Source of the DNA: CBDAMZ01 sp965197375
GTDB taxonomy: Bacteria; Acidobacteriota; Vicinamibacteria; Vicinamibacterales; UBA8438
Assembly: GCA_965197375.1 (NCBI GenBank)
Contig: CBDAMZ010000010.1
Coordinates: forward strand, 372,001 to 436,000
DNA: 64,000 bases
Reading direction: 5' to 3'
Positions 48,917-57,248 of this stretch are shown piece after piece. The notes under the pieces were generated by a model. That model searched no databases, was not told where the DNA came from, and worked only from the letters and a program-made list of their open reading frames with translations. The position numbers were made by a program, and so were the translations under genes. The first letter of the stretch is position 1. Every line of letters starts with the position of its first letter.

Positions 48917-49132
48917 CTGGTTTGGTCGGATCCGTAACTGGCTGGTCCGCAACTCCTCGATCTATGCAAGGTGGTGCGGACACTGAACCAATAGAAATAG
49001 GGTGGTCATTTCCTGGGCGGTCGCACGGAACTTGAATTGGTGATGATCGAAAAACCCGAGCAACGACTGGCTGGGTCTAGAGCCCGGCCCGAGTATCACG
49101 ACTCACGCGAGGGCCGGGGCTAGCGGCCGCGC

Positions 49133-49732
49133 ATGGCGAAGCGCGGTCGACCAACGCGAGCCCGAACTACTCTCCGGCGTGCCACCGCTCGTCCGAGCGC
49201 AAGCGGGATCCTCTACCCGCTCGATCTCGTGTATGCCAGGGCCGGCGTGGTGGTGCCCCAGGTTAAGGTCGTCCCCCCGAACAAGATTCCGCTGCCGTAC
49301 CGCTCGCTGCTGGCACATAGTAACGACATGACGCTGACGCTCGAGCGTCATTTTGGCGAACGTGTAGTGCTCCGCCCACTGTCGACGTTCACAAGCGGCG
49401 GATCGTATTTCCGCCGCGTCCTGCTGGTACAGGAGTATTCGGGACGACCGGTCGAGATGGGCGCGATCCGAATGAAGCTGGATATGTTCAACGCGCGTTT
49501 GCGGAAGAAAATCCTAAAAAACGAAACCCCGCTTGGCCGCATCCTACGAGACGGCCACTTTCAGTATGCTAGTCACGCCACGGCGTTTCTTGCCATCACG
49601 CCGAACCCGGAAATGATGGGCGTCTTTTGGATGCGTGAATCGCGAACCCTCTATGGGCGCCGAACCGAGATCACATGCCACGGCACCAAGATCGGCGACA
49701 TCGTCGAGGTGCTGCCGATGGTATCCCGATAA
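49133..49732 (+). CDS. Chorismate-lyase-like (UbiC/DUF98) protein
   Basis: A 199-residue protein resembling the chorismate-pyruvate lyase fold (UbiC/DUF98), which makes 4-hydroxybenzoate and pyruvate from chorismate. Supporting features: the N-terminal region LLAHSNDMTLTLERHFGERV, the central VLLVQEYSGRPVEMGAIRM and the C-terminal FWMRESRTLYGRRTEITCHG ending in a characteristic IGDIVEVLP strand. The first ~30 residues are basic and not family-like (ATG 49133). Two bases separate its stop from the flavoprotein's TTG start, so the two are almost certainly co-translated. The function as a lyase is an inference; in the DUF98 group the activity is not always tested. Confidence 0.7.
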   Translation: MAKRGRPTRARTTLRRATARPSASGILYPLDLVYARAGVVVPQVKVVPPNKIPLPYRSLLAHSNDMTLTLERHFGERVVLRPLSTFTSGGSYFRRVLLVQEYSGRPVEMGAIRMKLDMFNARLRKKILKNETPLGRILRDGHFQYASHATAFLAITPNPEMMGVFWMRESRTLYGRRTEITCHGTKIGDIVEVLPMVSR

Positions 49733-49734
49733 CC

Positions 49735-50985
49735 TTGCACACACACGACTACGACGCAATTATCATCGGTGGTGGGCCGGCCGGTGCCACCGCGGCCACG
49801 GTCCTCGCACAGCACGGGCGACGTGTCGTCGTGCTCGAAAGGGAGCCTTTCCCGCGGTATCACATCGGCGAATCGCTGATGCCCTACACATGGTTCACCT
49901 TCGAGCGACTGGGCGTCCGTGACTGGTTCGATAAGGCTGCCTGCCCGAAGAAATATAGCGTGCAGTTCGTATCAACGACCGGTAAGATCTCACAACCCTT
50001 CTATTTCTTCGAGACGATTAAGCACGAGTGCGCCACCACGTGGCAGGTTCTGCGAAGCGACTTCGATCGGATGTTACTCGACAACGCCCGCGCCAAAGGC
50101 GTCGAGGTGCGTCAAGGCGTCTCGGTCCGCGAGCTCGTCACCAGCGGTGGACACGCCATTGGAGTGCAAGCTGACGTCAAGGGTGGGGGCCGTGAGACGG
50201 TCCACGCCAAGGCGATTGTTGACGCGTCCGGCCGCGACACGTTCCTGGCATCGAAGTTGGGATGGAAGCGGCGTGACCCCGACCTTAACAAGGTGTCGGT
50301 CTTCACCTACTTCAAAGGGGCCAAGCGCGATCCAGGACTGGACGCCGGGGCAACGACGGTTGCCTATATCGGCGAGAAGGGCTGGTTTTGGTACATCCCG
50401 TTGCCGGACGACGTGGTCAGCGTTGGCATCGTTGCCGAAATCAGCTACCTCTACCGCGACACGCGCGACCCGACGGCGATTTTTTTTCGCGAGGCTGAAA
50501 AATGCCTCTGGATCAAAGAACACCTACGGCCCGGCACACATCTGGGGCCGGCGCGGGTAGCGGGTGAGTTCAGCTATCGGTCGACCGAAACCGGAGGTGA
50601 CGGCTTCTGTCTCGCCGGCGACGCGTTTTCGTTCCTGGACCCGGTCTTTTCAACCGGGGTTTTTCTTGCACTCAAGAGTGGCGAGCTGGCGGCCGACGCG
50701 ATCCATCACGGCTTGGACGCCGGGCGGATCACGGCCGCGACGTTTGACGATTACGGCCAACAGCTTCGGTGGGCGCTCGACCAGTTCCGCCAACTGGTTT
50801 TGTCGTTCTACAATCAACGGTTCAGCTTTCGGGAGTTCATCCTGGCCCACCCCGACCTGCGCTCACAGTTGGTCGATGCCCTGGTTGGCAACGTCTTTGC
50901 CGATCTCGAGCCGCTGTTTACCGCCCTCCGTAAATTCTCAGCCCGCACGTCATCATCCGAAGGAAACAATGCGACCGCGCAGTGA
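49735..50985 (+). CDS. FAD-dependent oxidoreductase of the flavin-halogenase type
   Basis: A 416-residue flavoprotein. The FAD Rossmann motif GGGPAGATAATVL is at residues 12-24, with FPRYHIGESLMP next. The signature WFWYIP (residues 217-222) fits WxWxIP, the motif that keeps tryptophan/phenol-type flavin-dependent halogenases from monooxygenation. A lysine pair in ACPKKYSVQF lies where the catalytic lysine of phenolic halogenases is expected. LAGDAFSFLDPVFSTGVFLA is the second FAD motif. Homologues halogenate phenols, pyrroles or aryl polyenes; some members of this group do not halogenate. Start TTG 49735; an ATG at 49675 would overlap the previous gene. No flavin reductase is in view. The likely substrate is the product of the DUF98 gene or a derivative. 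Confidence 0.8.
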   Translation: MHTHDYDAIIIGGGPAGATAATVLAQHGRRVVVLEREPFPRYHIGESLMPYTWFTFERLGVRDWFDKAACPKKYSVQFVSTTGKISQPFYFFETIKHECATTWQVLRSDFDRMLLDNARAKGVEVRQGVSVRELVTSGGHAIGVQADVKGGGRETVHAKAIVDASGRDTFLASKLGWKRRDPDLNKVSVFTYFKGAKRDPGLDAGATTVAYIGEKGWFWYIPLPDDVVSVGIVAEISYLYRDTRDPTAIFFREAEKCLWIKEHLRPGTHLGPARVAGEFSYRSTETGGDGFCLAGDAFSFLDPVFSTGVFLALKSGELAADAIHHGLDAGRITAATFDDYGQQLRWALDQFRQLVLSFYNQRFSFREFILAHPDLRSQLVDALVGNVFADLEPLFTALRKFSARTSSSEGNNATAQ

Positions 50986-51014
50986 CGAACCCCCACCCAT
51001 GAGAGAATAGCGGC

Positions 51015-51443
51015 GTGCCGAGCGAGTACCGCCTGCAGCGCCGCGTGCAGTTTTACGAGACCGACGCGGCCGGCATCGTCCATTTCAGCTGCCTCTATCG
51101 CTACATGGAAGAGGCCGAACACGCACTCTGGCGTGAGGCTGGCTTGAGCATTGCGCCGGAGGGTGCCGAAATTGTCTTTCCGCGCGTGGCGGCGTCGTTT
51201 GACTTCCACCGACCATTGCGTCTCGAAGATGAATTCGAGGTGCATATCCAAATCGCAGAGATCACTGCCAAAAGCATCCGCTACGCGGCCCGGGTCACCA
51301 AAAATGGCGTCCGGATCCCCACCGGTAGCCTGGTAGCCGCCTGCGCCCGCCAGCGGCCGGGTGAGCCGCTGCAGGCAACCACCATCCCCGTCGAGATTGC
51401 CGAGCGGTTCGAAGTCGCGCACGGAGCTAGCAATCGAACGTAG
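51015..51443 (+). CDS. Hot-dog thioesterase (4-hydroxybenzoyl-CoA thioesterase family)
   Basis: A 142-residue acyl-CoA thioesterase of the YbgC/4HBT-type. The 4HBT signature VQFYETDAAGIVHFSCLYRYMEEAEH contains the catalytic Asp in YETDAAG, followed by VEVHI... (DEFEVHIQIAEITAKSIRY). Family members hydrolyse aromatic or short acyl-CoA or acyl-ACP thioesters. It starts at GTG 51015 and ends 7 bases before the AMP ligase. With a ligase adjacent it may recycle or edit an aryl-CoA intermediate. Confidence 0.9.
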   Translation: MPSEYRLQRRVQFYETDAAGIVHFSCLYRYMEEAEHALWREAGLSIAPEGAEIVFPRVAASFDFHRPLRLEDEFEVHIQIAEITAKSIRYAARVTKNGVRIPTGSLVAACARQRPGEPLQATTIPVEIAERFEVAHGASNRT

Positions 51444-51450
51444 CAAGCGG

Positions 51451-52770
51451 ATGGAAACCGAAATCGCAACCCCGCCCGCCGCCGAGTGCCAGTCCGGCGA
51501 TCTGATCATCGCCCACCAGGCCGAACGGTTGACCCGCCTGCTCGGCCAGCTGATAGGACGAAACGCGTTCTACACACGTAAGTTTCGGCAGGCCGGTGTT
51601 CGCATCGAGGATTTGTCGTTCCTACAGTCTCTCTCCACGCTCCCGTTCACCACGAAGGCCGAGCTGGCTGCCGATCAAGACGCGTCGCCACCGTGGGGGA
51701 CGACGCTAACCGAGCCGATCGCGCGCTATACGCGCTACAATCAGACCTCGTCGACCACCGGCCGCCCGCTCCGGTGGCTCGATACCACCGAGAGCTGGCA
51801 GTGGATGCTGGACTGCTGGAAAGCAGTGTACCGAGCGGCGCGGGTCACGAGCGCGGATCGCATCTTCTTTCCGTTTTCCTTTGGCCCCTTCCTCGGTTTC
51901 TGGACAGCGTTCGATGCCGGCACGCAGATCGGTGCGCACTGCCTTCCAACCGGCGGCATGAGCAGTCAGGCACGGCTGGCGTTAATCGATGCGCTAGCAC
52001 CGACCGTGATGTGCTGCACGCCGACCTACGCATTGCGGCTGCTCGAAGTCGCGCGCGACACGACGGGAGCTCATTGCTCCCAAAGCCCGGTCCGCGTCAT
52101 CATCGTGGCCGGTGAGCCAGGTGGGAGCATCGCCTCAACGCGTGACCGGATCGAGCGTGGCTGGGGGGCACGGGTCATCGACCATCACGGATTGACCGAA
52201 GTTGGACCGCTCAGCTTTGAATGTTGGGACGCGCCTGGCTTTCTCCACGTGAATGAAGGCGAGTACATCTGTGAAGTCGTCGATCTGGCGACCGGCGATC
52301 CAACTCCAGACGGCCAGCAAGGGGAGTTGGTCGTCACGAACCTCGGCCGGACGGCCAGCCCCATTATTCGCTACCGAACCGGCGACATCGTTGTGCGGAC
52401 GCGCGACCGCTGTCCGTGTGGTCGGACATTTGCCAGGCTTGCCGGCGGAATCCTCGCGCGCACCGATGACATGGTGAACGTGCGGGGTGTAAACATCTAC
52501 CCAACAGCCATCGAGGCGGTGATCCGCATGTTCGACGAGGTAACTGAATACCGAGCTACAATTGGATCGAACAGCGTAATGCATTCACTATCGGTCGAGC
52601 TCGAGCTGGCGTCATGGGCCACGGACGCGGAAATAGTGAAAGACAGGGTGGCCGCCAAGCTACGCGACGCGCTCGGACTCACCGTTCCGGTCCGAACCGT
52701 CTCGTCGGGATCGCTTCCCCACTTTGAGTTGAAAGCCAAGCGGTTCATCGTGATGAGAGACGAAGTCTAG
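51451..52770 (+). CDS. Phenylacetate-CoA ligase-like (PaaK/F390-synthetase family) AMP ligase
   Basis: A 439-residue adenylate-forming enzyme of the PaaK type: QTSSTTGRPLRWLDTTESWQWM (P-loop like), then YRTGDIVVRTRDRCPCGR and LARTDDMVNVRGVNIYPTAIEAVI, which is the C-terminal PaaK motif. PaaK enzymes activate aromatic carboxylates to acyl-AMP and then CoA or a carrier; F390-synthetase relatives adenylate other acids. The start is the ATG at 51451 just after the thioesterase stop; an earlier in-frame start would overlap it. In this set of genes it probably activates the aryl acid produced by the DUF98 enzyme. Substrate is inferred. Confidence 0.88.
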   Translation: METEIATPPAAECQSGDLIIAHQAERLTRLLGQLIGRNAFYTRKFRQAGVRIEDLSFLQSLSTLPFTTKAELAADQDASPPWGTTLTEPIARYTRYNQTSSTTGRPLRWLDTTESWQWMLDCWKAVYRAARVTSADRIFFPFSFGPFLGFWTAFDAGTQIGAHCLPTGGMSSQARLALIDALAPTVMCCTPTYALRLLEVARDTTGAHCSQSPVRVIIVAGEPGGSIASTRDRIERGWGARVIDHHGLTEVGPLSFECWDAPGFLHVNEGEYICEVVDLATGDPTPDGQQGELVVTNLGRTASPIIRYRTGDIVVRTRDRCPCGRTFARLAGGILARTDDMVNVRGVNIYPTAIEAVIRMFDEVTEYRATIGSNSVMHSLSVELELASWATDAEIVKDRVAAKLRDALGLTVPVRTVSSGSLPHFELKAKRFIVMRDEV

Positions 52771-52873
52771 CGCAATGAGGGCCAGGAGGGTGTGACGTTG
52801 CTAGCACCGCATAGACCGACTTTTCGCGATCCGGACGGCCATCCGCTCTCGGCATTCTGGCTGAAACGGCTCG

Positions 52874-52890
52874 TATAGTTAGTACTATTA
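52874..52890 (+). promoter_or_regulatory. TATAGT box overlapping an inverted repeat upstream of the TRAP operon
   Basis: TATAGT (52874-52879) overlaps ATAGT-TAGT-ACTAT (52875-52888) and the perfect palindrome TAGTACTA (52880-52887), in an otherwise GC-rich gap. A -10 element covered by a palindrome is a common repressor arrangement. No convincing -35 is seen. The gene starts 22 bases downstream, after AGGAGG. Confidence 0.35.
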
Positions 52891-52911
52891 ACGAGATTCT
52901 CAGGAGGTTTC

Positions 52912-53895
52912 TTGCGTCGCCTTATCTCACTGTCGTCGTTAATCGTAGTCGCCATGACGCTCGCTGCTTGTTGGGACGGCGGCGAGTCTGATGATGGTAA
53001 GCCCGCGTCGGTCTTTCTCAGTATAGGGACCGCGCCGCCAGGCGGTGCGTTTTTTGTCGTAGGGAGCGCATTGGCCGAAGTGATCAATGCGTACGGCATC
53101 ACCCAGGGCTTTAACATCACGGCCGAGGCAACGAGCGGATCGCAGGAAAACATCCGGCGGCTCGCGAGCGGTGAGATCGATTTCGCGTTGTCGAACGCCG
53201 CCATCACTTACTTTGCCGTGCGGGGCACCGAAGGCTGGGATCGCGCCTATCCGGTACGCTCGGTCATGACTCTGGCACCGAACGTTGCGTTCTTCGTCTC
53301 GCCTACGGTCTCCGGGATCGCCACGCTGGATGACCTCAGAGGTCATCGCGTGACCGTCGGGCCGGCCGGCGCCGGTTTCGAGTACTTCGTCCGGCCGCTG
53401 CTCCAAGCGCACGGGATCACCTACGACGACTTTACGGTGCTCAACGCGACACAACAGGCCGCCGTCGATATGTTGGCGGACGGATCAGCGAAGGCCGCAT
53501 TTCTCGGTGGCGCTGTCCCAACGGCGTCTATTATCCAAGCGGCTGCCTCGATGGACATCAAGTTCGTGCCGTTTGGCGAGGCAGAAAAGCAGCGGCTCGT
53601 TGATGAGTACCTCTTTTTCCGACCAGCGACCATCCCAGCCGGGACCTATCGCGGTCAGACGGAAGCGTTCGAGGGACTCGACGTCGGCTCGATGCACCTT
53701 ATTACGTCGGCAGGCGCTCCCGATGACCTCGTCTACGACGTCACCAGGATGTTGTACGAGAACCGCGCGCGGGTCGTCGAGAAACATGCGGCGGGCCGCG
53801 CCATCAATCCCGATAACGTGGTCCGTGACACCGGCACGGAGTTCCATCCAGGAGCCATCCACTTCTACCAGGAAATCGGGATCTGGCTGGAGTGA
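52912..53895 (+). CDS. TAXI-family TRAP transporter solute-binding protein (lipoprotein)
   Basis: A 327-residue substrate-binding protein. TAXI family signatures: IGTAPPGGAFFVVGSALAEVINAYG, EATSGSQENIRRLASGEIDFALSNA, and the later VTVGPAGAGFEYFVRPLL. The N-terminus MRRLISLSSLIVVAMTLAAC ends in the lipobox LAAC, so it is anchored to a membrane outside the cytoplasm. The TTG at 52912 is preceded by AGGAGG. TAXI proteins deliver small organic acids (for example glutamate or malonate) to a fused permease. Its stop overlaps the permease start by four bases, so the two form one operon. The preferred substrate is unknown. Confidence 0.93.
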   Translation: MRRLISLSSLIVVAMTLAACWDGGESDDGKPASVFLSIGTAPPGGAFFVVGSALAEVINAYGITQGFNITAEATSGSQENIRRLASGEIDFALSNAAITYFAVRGTEGWDRAYPVRSVMTLAPNVAFFVSPTVSGIATLDDLRGHRVTVGPAGAGFEYFVRPLLQAHGITYDDFTVLNATQQAAVDMLADGSAKAAFLGGAVPTASIIQAAASMDIKFVPFGEAEKQRLVDEYLFFRPATIPAGTYRGQTEAFEGLDVGSMHLITSAGAPDDLVYDVTRMLYENRARVVEKHAAGRAINPDNVVRDTGTEFHPGAIHFYQEIGIWLE

Positions 53896-55859
53896 CCGCC
53901 CCGCCCAACCGGCGAGCCACCGATATCAGCCAGCTCGTGACCAGCGTGCTCGGCGTGCTGCTGTGTATGTTCACGTTGGTCGAGGTGAATTATCCACTGC
54001 TCGCGCCACAAAGCCGCTTGGCGATATTCGCCCTGCTGGGACTCGTCCTCTGTTTTCTTAACATTCCGGCCAAACCGACGTGGAGGGGCCGCCCGGCGGC
54101 GCGCGCGGCAGACGCCCTACTAGCAGTGCTGGCGGCCGTGTGCTGCGGCTACATCCTGGTGCAGACCGACCCATTGTTCGAGGCGTGGTGGATCAACGGC
54201 CAATCGCTTGGAAATCGAGCGGGAATCGAGACCAGGCTCGATTTCGTCATTGGCCTCTTCGGTCTGCTGCTCGTCATTGAAGCGGCCCGGCGTACGCTCG
54301 GACTGGCATTACCGCTCCTGTCGTTAGCATTTTTAATCTACGCCTATTTCGGGTCGTCGTTCCCATCGTGGTTCTTCCCACATCGCGGCTACACGGTGTC
54401 GCGTATCGTCGCGCAGACTTTCCTCCACAGCCAGGGTGTCTTCGGCGTGGCGCTGAACGTTATGTTCGCCTATGTGTTCTTGTTCGTGATCTTCGGGGCC
54501 TTTCTCGAAGCTACCGGCGCAACGCGTTTCATCGTGCAGTTTGCGAAACGCGTGTTCGGGCGGAGCCCGGGTGGACCAGCCAAGGTGGCCGTGCTTAGCA
54601 GCGGACTGATGGGATCACTATCCGGCAGCGCCGTGGCAAACACCGCAACGACCGGCACGTTCACGATCCCGATGATGCGGAGCGCCGGGTTTCAGCCGGT
54701 CACGGCCGCCGGCCTCCAAGCCGCCGCGAGCTCTGGCGGGGCGCTGATGCCTCCAGTCATGGGAGCTGGCGCCTATATGATGCTCGAGATCGTCGAGCCG
54801 CCGGTGACGTATATAGAAATTATCCGGGCGGCACTCATCCCAGCGATTCTTTATTACTCATCGCTGCTCTTCATCGTGCACTTCCACGCCCGCCGGACGA
54901 CAACACTACCCGTCCAGACGGCCGACGTGATGAGTCCAGGTAATGTCACTGACGAGCGCATGCGATTCGAAGGAGTCGTCTTCGCCACGGCCCTCGGTAG
55001 TCTGATCCTTTGCGTGATCCTTGGCTACACCGCATTTCGTGCGGTGACGATCTCACTGGCGGTAATCGTCGCGACCAGCAGCGTTCACTCAGCAACACGC
55101 CTACATGTTGGTAGCATCTTCAACAGCCTAACAAAAGCCGCGCGTAACGTTGTCCCGCTGGTCGCCGCTGCTGCCTGCGTCGGAATCATCATCGGGACCG
55201 TAACACTCACCGGTATAGGCACCCGCCTGCCAGCAACCATTATCCCGCTCGCCGAGCAGAGCCTGTTCCTGGCCCTGGTCCTGATTATGATCTCGTCGAT
55301 TATCCTCGGGATGGGCCTTCCGTCGGCTGTGTGCTATCTGCTCATGGCCACCCTGATCGGACCGGTCCTAGGCAACCTGGGCGTCATCCCGCTCGCCGCG
55401 CACCTCTTCATCTTTTACTTCGGCATGATGTCGATGGTGACGCCGCCGGTCGCACTCGCCGCGTACGCAGCATCTTCGATCGCCGGCACAAAAATCATGC
55501 CGACTAGCTTTGCGGCGTTCCGCTTCGCGCTTGTCGGCTTCACGCTCCCCTTTATGTTCGTTTATCGACCCGAACTCCTGATGCTCACCGCCAGTGGTCA
55601 AACAGCCGGCTGGCTCACGATGCTGCTACCGGTTTCCATCGCGACGCTCGGTGTAGCTTGCTTTGCTGCGGGTATTGCTGGCCAGCTTCGCAACCCGCTC
55701 CCCATTGGACTTCGTCTGGCCAGCTTCGCCGCTGCTGGCCTGCTCCTAGCGCCTGGCCCATCGGTCTCGCTTGGGAGACTCGCAGTTCCGATGTTTGATG
55801 TCGCGGGGATCGTGCTCTTCGGCAGCGTCCTGGCATTAAATCGCCGGGCAGGCACCTGA
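53892..55859 (+). CDS. TRAP transporter permease, fused 4TM/12TM type
   Basis: A 655-residue membrane protein with the small (DctQ-like, ~4 TM) and large (DctM-like, ~12 TM) subunits fused, as normal for TAXI systems. Conserved DctM regions: FGAFLEATGATRFIVQFAKR, SSGLMGSLSGSAVANTATTG, GGALMPPVMGAGAYMM and ILGMGLPSAVCYLLMA. It uses a sodium gradient to import organic acids handed over by the adjacent TAXI protein. It starts at GTG 53892. Together they probably import an acid substrate for neighbouring metabolism, though no specific link to the aromatic cluster is proven. Confidence 0.94.
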   Translation: MTAPPNRRATDISQLVTSVLGVLLCMFTLVEVNYPLLAPQSRLAIFALLGLVLCFLNIPAKPTWRGRPAARAADALLAVLAAVCCGYILVQTDPLFEAWWINGQSLGNRAGIETRLDFVIGLFGLLLVIEAARRTLGLALPLLSLAFLIYAYFGSSFPSWFFPHRGYTVSRIVAQTFLHSQGVFGVALNVMFAYVFLFVIFGAFLEATGATRFIVQFAKRVFGRSPGGPAKVAVLSSGLMGSLSGSAVANTATTGTFTIPMMRSAGFQPVTAAGLQAAASSGGALMPPVMGAGAYMMLEIVEPPVTYIEIIRAALIPAILYYSSLLFIVHFHARRTTTLPVQTADVMSPGNVTDERMRFEGVVFATALGSLILCVILGYTAFRAVTISLAVIVATSSVHSATRLHVGSIFNSLTKAARNVVPLVAAAACVGIIIGTVTLTGIGTRLPATIIPLAEQSLFLALVLIMISSIILGMGLPSAVCYLLMATLIGPVLGNLGVIPLAAHLFIFYFGMMSMVTPPVALAAYAASSIAGTKIMPTSFAAFRFALVGFTLPFMFVYRPELLMLTASGQTAGWLTMLLPVSIATLGVACFAAGIAGQLRNPLPIGLRLASFAAAGLLLAPGPSVSLGRLAVPMFDVAGIVLFGSVLALNRRAGT

Positions 55860-56366
55860 CTACCACCTACCTTACAGGCTCCGATTATTTCATCATCCAA
55901 AACCACCACTGTTTCGAATCGATTCAACCGGCGCCACTAGTGTGAACTGCACGCTCTCGAAGCACGGTGACACCTCGAGAAACAGGAAAAGTTTCGTGTG
56001 AGGGTTAGTGCCCCCCCCGACGCAGGTCACTCTTGCAAAGGCCGAATTCAAAGAAACTTTCTCAGCTTACTGCAGCGCTGTGGCATTCTTTCTCGCGAGA
56101 GTGTCGCAAGTGAGCCTAATCGACGGGGGGGTAGAGAACGGGAGTGTTCATAACTCTCGGCTATTTCGTTGCTCACGAGCATCGCCACCGAGGTAGCATA
56201 CTGTTATGCGTTGGAGGGATGGAACCACAGCGCCGACAAGTAGGTGCGGGACGCGATCTGGGGCTGAGACCAAATGTGCTGGCCCGCAACTGCGCGACCG
56301 TTCGTACGGTTTGGGTTGATGACATGCCGCGCGAAAAGTGATGCTTCCGGCAACAGGAGGGGTCTT
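55860..56366. other. 507-bp intergenic region without a supported gene
   Basis: Short open frames exist but lack family-like composition or ribosome-binding sites. Distinctive features are an eight-C run (56011-56018) and a seven-G run (56125-56131); the strings CCCCCCCG and CGGGGGGG could pair over ~105 bases, but homopolymers pair by chance. The last ~150 bases presumably hold the aldolase promoter. I place nothing firm here. Confidence 0.5.
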
Positions 56367-57104
56367 ATGATTTCAAGGCGCGTCGGCCTGTCAGTCGCTG
56401 TCAGCGCGGTCTTGTGCTTGATGCTTGCACCGGTGGCACAGACACAGCAGGGGGCGACTGGTGCATCTACACATCTCTACAACACGGCCAAGCAAAAACT
56501 CAATGAAGGCCGGCAGATTGTTGGCGGCACCGTGTCATCGCCTGACCCAGACATCTACTGCGCCATGGCTAACGCCGGATTCGATTTCCTGTGGATCGAA
56601 ATGCAACACAGTCCGCTAACGTATCAGGACGTAGCCAGAATGATCTGGGCGTGCAGAGGTGCACCGGCCATCCCCTTTATCCGCGTGCCAGACGCAACCG
56701 AAGGCGACATCCAGCAAGCCTCAGACATCGATGCGCTTGGAATCATCGTGCCGATGGTTGCCTCCGTCGAGAAGGTGAAGGCCGCAGTCAAGTACGCCAA
56801 GTACCCGCCCGTCGGAGAACGGAGCCAGGGTAGCGGCCAATACCGTGCCCTATGGGGAGATGACTACCGTGCCACCGCCAACGACAACATCATGATCGTC
56901 GCCATGATCGAGTCGACGGCTGGTGTCGCCATCGCAGACAAGATCGCTGCTGTGCCGGGTGTCGACGTCGTCTTCGCCGCCAGCACAGACCTACACAGTT
57001 TCTCGGGATGGAACCAAGGTGACACAGAATATGAAGCACTGGTCGCGACGATCCGCGATGCGACCTTAAAGGCCAACAAAAAGCTGGGTGGCCCCTTGTC
57101 CTGA
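56367..57104 (+). CDS. HpcH/HpaI-type class II aldolase with signal peptide
   Basis: A 245-residue aldolase/citrate-lyase-like protein. Family motifs: GGTVSSPDPDIYCAMANAGFDFLWIEMQHSP, IPFIRVPDATEGDIQQASDIDALGIIVPMV, and PPVGERSQGSGQYR, then MIVAMIESTAGVAIADKIAAVPGVDVVFA. HpaI enzymes cleave 2-keto-3-deoxy acids such as 4-hydroxy-2-oxoheptanedioate using a metal. Oddly, it has a clear N-terminal signal (GLSVAVSAVLCLMLAPVAQ), so this version is exported. The start is ATG 56367 with AGGAGGGG upstream; the open frame runs back to 56274. It lies 3' of the TRAP operon with a 507-base gap. Confidence 0.88.
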   Translation: MISRRVGLSVAVSAVLCLMLAPVAQTQQGATGASTHLYNTAKQKLNEGRQIVGGTVSSPDPDIYCAMANAGFDFLWIEMQHSPLTYQDVARMIWACRGAPAIPFIRVPDATEGDIQQASDIDALGIIVPMVASVEKVKAAVKYAKYPPVGERSQGSGQYRALWGDDYRATANDNIMIVAMIESTAGVAIADKIAAVPGVDVVFAASTDLHSFSGWNQGDTEYEALVATIRDATLKANKKLGGPLS

Positions 57105-57131
57105 ACGAACAGGGACGGATTCAGCTTCTTC

Positions 57132-57155
57132 CAGGGCCAGAGCACCACGGCCCTG
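57132..57155 (+). terminator. Seven-pair hairpin after the aldolase gene
   Basis: CAGGGCC (57132-57138) and GGCCCTG (57149-57155) are inverted complements around a 10-base loop, 27 bases after the aldolase stop. A short A/T stretch follows but no T-run. Confidence 0.4.
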
Positions 57156-57248
57156 ATCAAATTGGGGGCACAGGCGTCACTAGAGGCTACACCTTCCGGC
57201 GTTGCGCCGATCGAGGGCACGCGTCGGTAGCATGGATGAGGGCGAGAC

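Noticed and set aside
56011..56131. Long-range stem between a C-run and a G-run
   Set aside because: Homopolymers match by chance and no intervening structure supports a functional fold.
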